NCBI GenBank assembly: GCA_025998595.1
Contig: BNWE01000021.1
Location: forward strand, 1 to 17,259
Direction of reading: 5' to 3'
DNA: 17,259 nt
From: Alphaproteobacteria bacterium
Lineage (GTDB): Bacteria; Pseudomonadota; Alphaproteobacteria; UBA3830
Part shown: positions 15,022 through 17,259 of the stretch, piece by piece
Numbering within the stretch: position 1 is the stretch's first letter
Layout: each line of letters begins with the position of its first letter
Notes under the pieces: model-generated
The model's input: the letters and a program-made list of their open reading frames with translations, nothing else
Told to the model about the DNA's origin: nothing
Databases searched by the model: none
Translations under genes and position numbers: made by a program

Positions 15022-17207
15022 ACTTTATCTCCGTTGAGTGACGTCGAGACCTTCCAACATCTTTCGCATTTTTCTCCAGTGGCCAATGAAACAACTACGC
15101 CAATATTTTTAATGTCCTCTGTAGGCCTCTCGCATAACCTTCCTCTATCCGGTATTTCTGATATAGTCGGTTCTGCAAGAGGCCTACTAACAAACGCACC
15201 GTCTGGAATTGGAGCGTTATACAGCTTTACTTCTGAAGTTATGGTTATCTCTTCCAAGGAATCTTTACAATCAATTGGCACTATTCCATCCGGATCATAA
15301 ATTGTAACGCTAGCCTGCAAACTTGATCCCAAAAGCTTATCTTTTCTGGCGATTTCGATAGCGGTCGTGACACTTCTGCGGATTTCCTTAACTTTATTGA
15401 TTTGAGCATACAGTTCAGGATTCAGCCACTTATCATCAGTCTTTAAGAATCTCTCTAAGTGTATGGATCCGTGCACACCTCGTCCATCAGATGTGTTTGT
15501 AGGCGCTTGCAGTACGCTCGTTTTATTATTGGATCCAACGTCACGTTGGCTCAGGAAAGCCTCTTCTGCAGTGTATACGATTATCGGAGCCAAACGCCTT
15601 ACCAAATGCTGAAACAATATGTGCAACACATAACGATAGGCCTTGCGCTTCTGGTCATCTTTGTGATCGCAGTAGAGGCAATCCTTTCTTATGTCGAAGA
15701 AAAACGACGACAAATCTCCGGAGCAAAACGTATGCAAAATCGTAAAGTATTTGTTGATATCGTAGGCATTTATGCACTGATCCAACTCCGCCTCCAGCTC
15801 ATGCAATCGATGCAGCAGCCATTTCTCCAAATCTGGCAGTTCCGCGTATTCCACAATTTCGGATTTCTCATCGTAGCCGGAAAGCGCTCCCAGCATATAG
15901 CGCAGCGTATTTCTCAGTTTGCGGTAGACGTCCTCCAACTGCTTGAGAATATTTATGCCCAACTTGAGATCCTGCGTGTAATCACTGCCAGAAACCCACA
16001 TTCTGAAGATATCCGCTCCCCAGTTTTGCACAACTTCGTCCAATGTTATGGTATTTCCGAGAGATTTGGACATTTTCCGTCCTTTCTCATCCACAATGAA
16101 CCCGTGAGTCAGCACTGCCTTAAACGGAGCATTTACGAAAGTACCACACGAATTCAACAGAGAATGCTGGAACCATCCACGATGTTGATCTGATCCCTCC
16201 AGATACAAATCCGACTGAATAGACATGTTGCGTAATCTTCCTCTATCCGGTATTTTTGTCGTCGGTGCTTGCAGCACACGCATTTCATTATTATCGAATC
16301 CAACGTCACGTTGGTCTAAAAAATCCTCGGATATAGTCGATTTTGCAACATGTCTAATATCCGAAATACCATCTCTAATGACATAGGCATGAGTGGACGC
16401 ACTTTCGAACCAGACGTCCATTGTGTCCGTCATTTTTTCATAATCGTCCGGATTATATTTATCACCCAAAAAATACGCTGAATCTCGCGAAAACCAAGCA
16501 TTGGAACCTTCTTCTTCAAAGACAACTGCGACACGATCTATCACTTCGGCATCTTTTAGTGGTTCTCCGGTTTTTTTGTTTAGGAACAGAGGCAAAGGCA
16601 CTCCCCACACACGCTGGCGAGACAGACACCAATCCCCTCGATTTTCAACAAACGATTTTATGCGGTTGTACCCTTGCTTTGGTATCCAAGCGACTTTTTC
16701 GATTTCCTCCAGAGCTTTTTTCCTGAGTCCTGTATTATCCATGCTTATGAACCACTGCGGAGTCGCCCGAAATATCAGCGGAGCCTTTGATCTCCAGGAA
16801 TGTGGATAGCTGTGGGTTATGACCGACTTGAACAGCAGCGCTCCGACATTATCCAGCGCTTGCAGCAAATCCGGCTCCACCTTGAACACATGCTTTCCGG
16901 CAAATAACGGAACGTGATCGTAGTACACACCTCCACCATCAACCGTTTGTGGCACCTTGACGCCGTACTTTTTGCACACATAGAAGTCATCCACACCATG
17001 TCCAGGAGCCGTATGAACCAGGCCGGTACCACAATCCGTTTCCACATGATCCCCCGCCAGCAGCGGAACATCGAAATCATAGCCGGATTCCCAAAGCGGA
17101 TGACGACACACCACATCCTTCAGCAGTTCGCCGGAAAATTCCTTCAGGATTTCGCATTCTATGCCGGTTGTGCTGGAAAAACTTTCCACCAGATCTTTAG
17201 CAACCAC
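14988..17207 (-). CDS. ileS: Isoleucyl-tRNA synthetase, N-terminal part missing, with in-frame palindromic inserts
   Basis: The class I synthetase charging tRNA-Ile. About 739 residues are present, running from within the editing (CP1) domain (GTGLVHTAPGHGVDDF) through LYLEGSDQHRGWFQ and the KMSKS loop (KGRKMSKSLGN, 16062-16076) to the C-terminal zinc-binding CERCWK/CPRC. The HIGH motif and ~200 or more N-terminal residues are absent. The GTG at 17207 is not a true start: just upstream the sequence becomes an inverted copy of the M16 gene with an in-frame TAG. Three inserts foreign to IleS are in frame: RHVAK..QRDVG..LQAPT..PDRGRLRN before [27 protein letters not shown] after AEEAFL; and SRPLAEPTISEIPDRGRLCERP near the zinc region. 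The last base of TAA is 14988. Confidence 0.95.
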   Translation of the reverse strand: MVAKDLVESFSSTTGIECEILKEFSGELLKDVVCRHPLWESGYDFDVPLLAGDHVETDCGTGLVHTAPGHGVDDFYVCKKYGVKVPQTVDGGGVYYDHVPLFAGKHVFKVEPDLLQALDNVGALLFKSVITHSYPHSWRSKAPLIFRATPQWFISMDNTGLRKKALEEIEKVAWIPKQGYNRIKSFVENRGDWCLSRQRVWGVPLPLFLNKKTGEPLKDAEVIDRVAVVFEEEGSNAWFSRDSAYFLGDKYNPDDYEKMTDTMDVWFESASTHAYVIRDGISDIRHVAKSTISEDFLDQRDVGFDNNEMRVLQAPTTKIPDRGRLRNMSIQSDLYLEGSDQHRGWFQHSLLNSCGTFVNAPFKAVLTHGFIVDEKGRKMSKSLGNTITLDEVVQNWGADIFRMWVSGSDYTQDLKLGINILKQLEDVYRKLRNTLRYMLGALSGYDEKSEIVEYAELPDLEKWLLHRLHELEAELDQCINAYDINKYFTILHTFCSGDLSSFFFDIRKDCLYCDHKDDQKRKAYRYVLHILFQHLVRRLAPIIVYTAEEAFLSQRDVGSNNKTSVLQAPTNTSDGRGVHGSIHLERFLKTDDKWLNPELYAQINKVKEIRRSVTTAIEIARKDKLLGSSLQASVTIYDPDGIVPIDCKDSLEEITITSEVKLYNAPIPDGAFVSRPLAEPTISEIPDRGRLCERPTEDIKNIGVVVSLATGEKCERCWKVSTSLNGDKVCPRCQSVLAR
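15121..15187. repeat. 67-bp hairpin element inserted in ileS (insert 3)
   Basis: GTAGGCCTCT (15121-15130) pairs perfectly with AGAGGCCTAC (15178-15187). Inside, GCA/TGC, AACC/GGTT and CTCTATC/GATATAG (one mismatch) extend the stem. It shares the core CTTCCTCTATCCGGTATTT and GATATAGTCG with insert 1 at 16220. On the minus strand it is read as ..RPLAEPTISEIPDRGRLCERP.. Confidence 0.85.
15466..15555. repeat. ~90-bp palindromic-element insert in ileS (insert 2)
   Basis: It carries GCGC-TTGCA-GTAC (15503-15515, stem partly broken) and the perfect 15-bp palindrome at 15535-15549, separated by ..cgttttattattggat. It is read on the minus strand as [19 protein letters not shown] and flanking residues. 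The same two hairpins in the same order lie in insert 1. The outer limits are estimated from the IleS family alignment. Confidence 0.8.
16220..16356. repeat. 137-bp nested palindromic element in ileS (insert 1)
   Basis: The outer arms TAGACATGTTGC (16220-16231) and GCAACATGTCTA (16345-16356) pair perfectly. The core CTTCCTCTATCCGGTATTT / GATATAGTCG matches insert 3, but between these halves lies a second element with GTGCTTGCAGCAC (16265-16277) and CCAACGTCACGTTGG (16300-16314), as in insert 2. The whole is read in frame on the minus strand between THAYVIRDG and the YLEGSDQ motif. Confidence 0.85.
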
Positions 17208-17259
17208 ATGAGCGAGGCTCTACAGAATAGCCTGATCGATGAGCAAAAAATCGCTTCGG
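17201..17259. repeat. 59-bp perfect inverted copy of M16-gene sequence at the window end
   Basis: The reverse complement of 17201-17259 is identical to 13296-13354, and the match stops at the next base inward. It is fused to the interior of ileS. Confidence 0.95.

Noticed and set aside
15459..16193. 244-codon plus-strand frame opposite ileS
   Set aside because: It is antisense to clear IleS motifs including KMSKS; a shadow frame.
17205..17207. GTG as a true start of ileS
   Set aside because: It lies within a few bases of the fold-back junction, and the HIGH-containing N-terminal domain of IleS would be missing; the gene is simply cut here.

Overview
The window looks like a piece of an alphaproteobacterial chromosome, probably from a host-associated Holosporales- or Rickettsiales-like bacterium. 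The basis is the gene order ileS-lspA-small lipoprotein-M16 peptidase, a short Pgi, moderate-to-low GC, many secreted or lipoprotein genes of unknown role, gene decay, and palindromic repeats read in frame inside housekeeping genes, as in the Rickettsia palindromic elements. The species assignment is inference. There is no rRNA, tRNA or CRISPR array that I can see.

Left part (1-6834), accessory. It holds the last 24 codons of a plus-strand gene with a hairpin terminator, a large secreted glycine-rich protein (minus), a nitronate monooxygenase-type flavoprotein (minus), and a tandem pair of lipoprotein alpha/beta hydrolases (minus). The first hydrolase has all catalytic motifs. The second is a decayed copy. 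The pair is bracketed by inverted copies of a ~34-bp dispersed repeat, and a 71-bp inverted-repeat element lies between the two genes.

Middle part (6633-9148), plus strand. It holds an Hcp-like (type VI secretion tube family) gene and a Sec-secreted protein made of two homologous modules, the second knocked out of frame. Both genes share a conserved upstream block, and each is preceded by a decayed fragment of the 3' end of rlmN. The intact rlmN follows in convergent orientation, so the island appears to have grown by duplication of a [promoter - gene - rlmN tail] unit.

Right part (9149-17259) is a tight minus-strand housekeeping operon transcribed ileS > lspA > small lipoprotein > M16-like protein > pgi > dapF::rnhA > rlmN, with ATGA, TTGA or 34-nt overlaps at several joints. 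It covers isoleucyl-tRNA charging, lipoprotein maturation, sugar phosphate isomerisation, meso-diaminopimelate synthesis, RNA/DNA hybrid removal and 23S rRNA/tRNA methylation. The striking feature is a population of small palindromes in coding sequence: a 15-bp family (CCARCGTSACGYTGG, eight copies), a 13-bp GTGC-TTGCA-GCAC family, and a ~67-bp long-hairpin element. In one ileS site the first two are nested inside the third. Stem sequences differ between copies but base pairing is kept. In dapF::rnhA three 15-bp copies sit exactly in the linker that joins two normally separate enzymes into one open frame.

The extreme right end (17201-17259) is a perfect inverted copy of 13296-13354 inside the M16 gene and cuts off the N-terminal part of ileS. 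This is most simply a fold-back chimera at a contig end, although a real inversion is not excluded.
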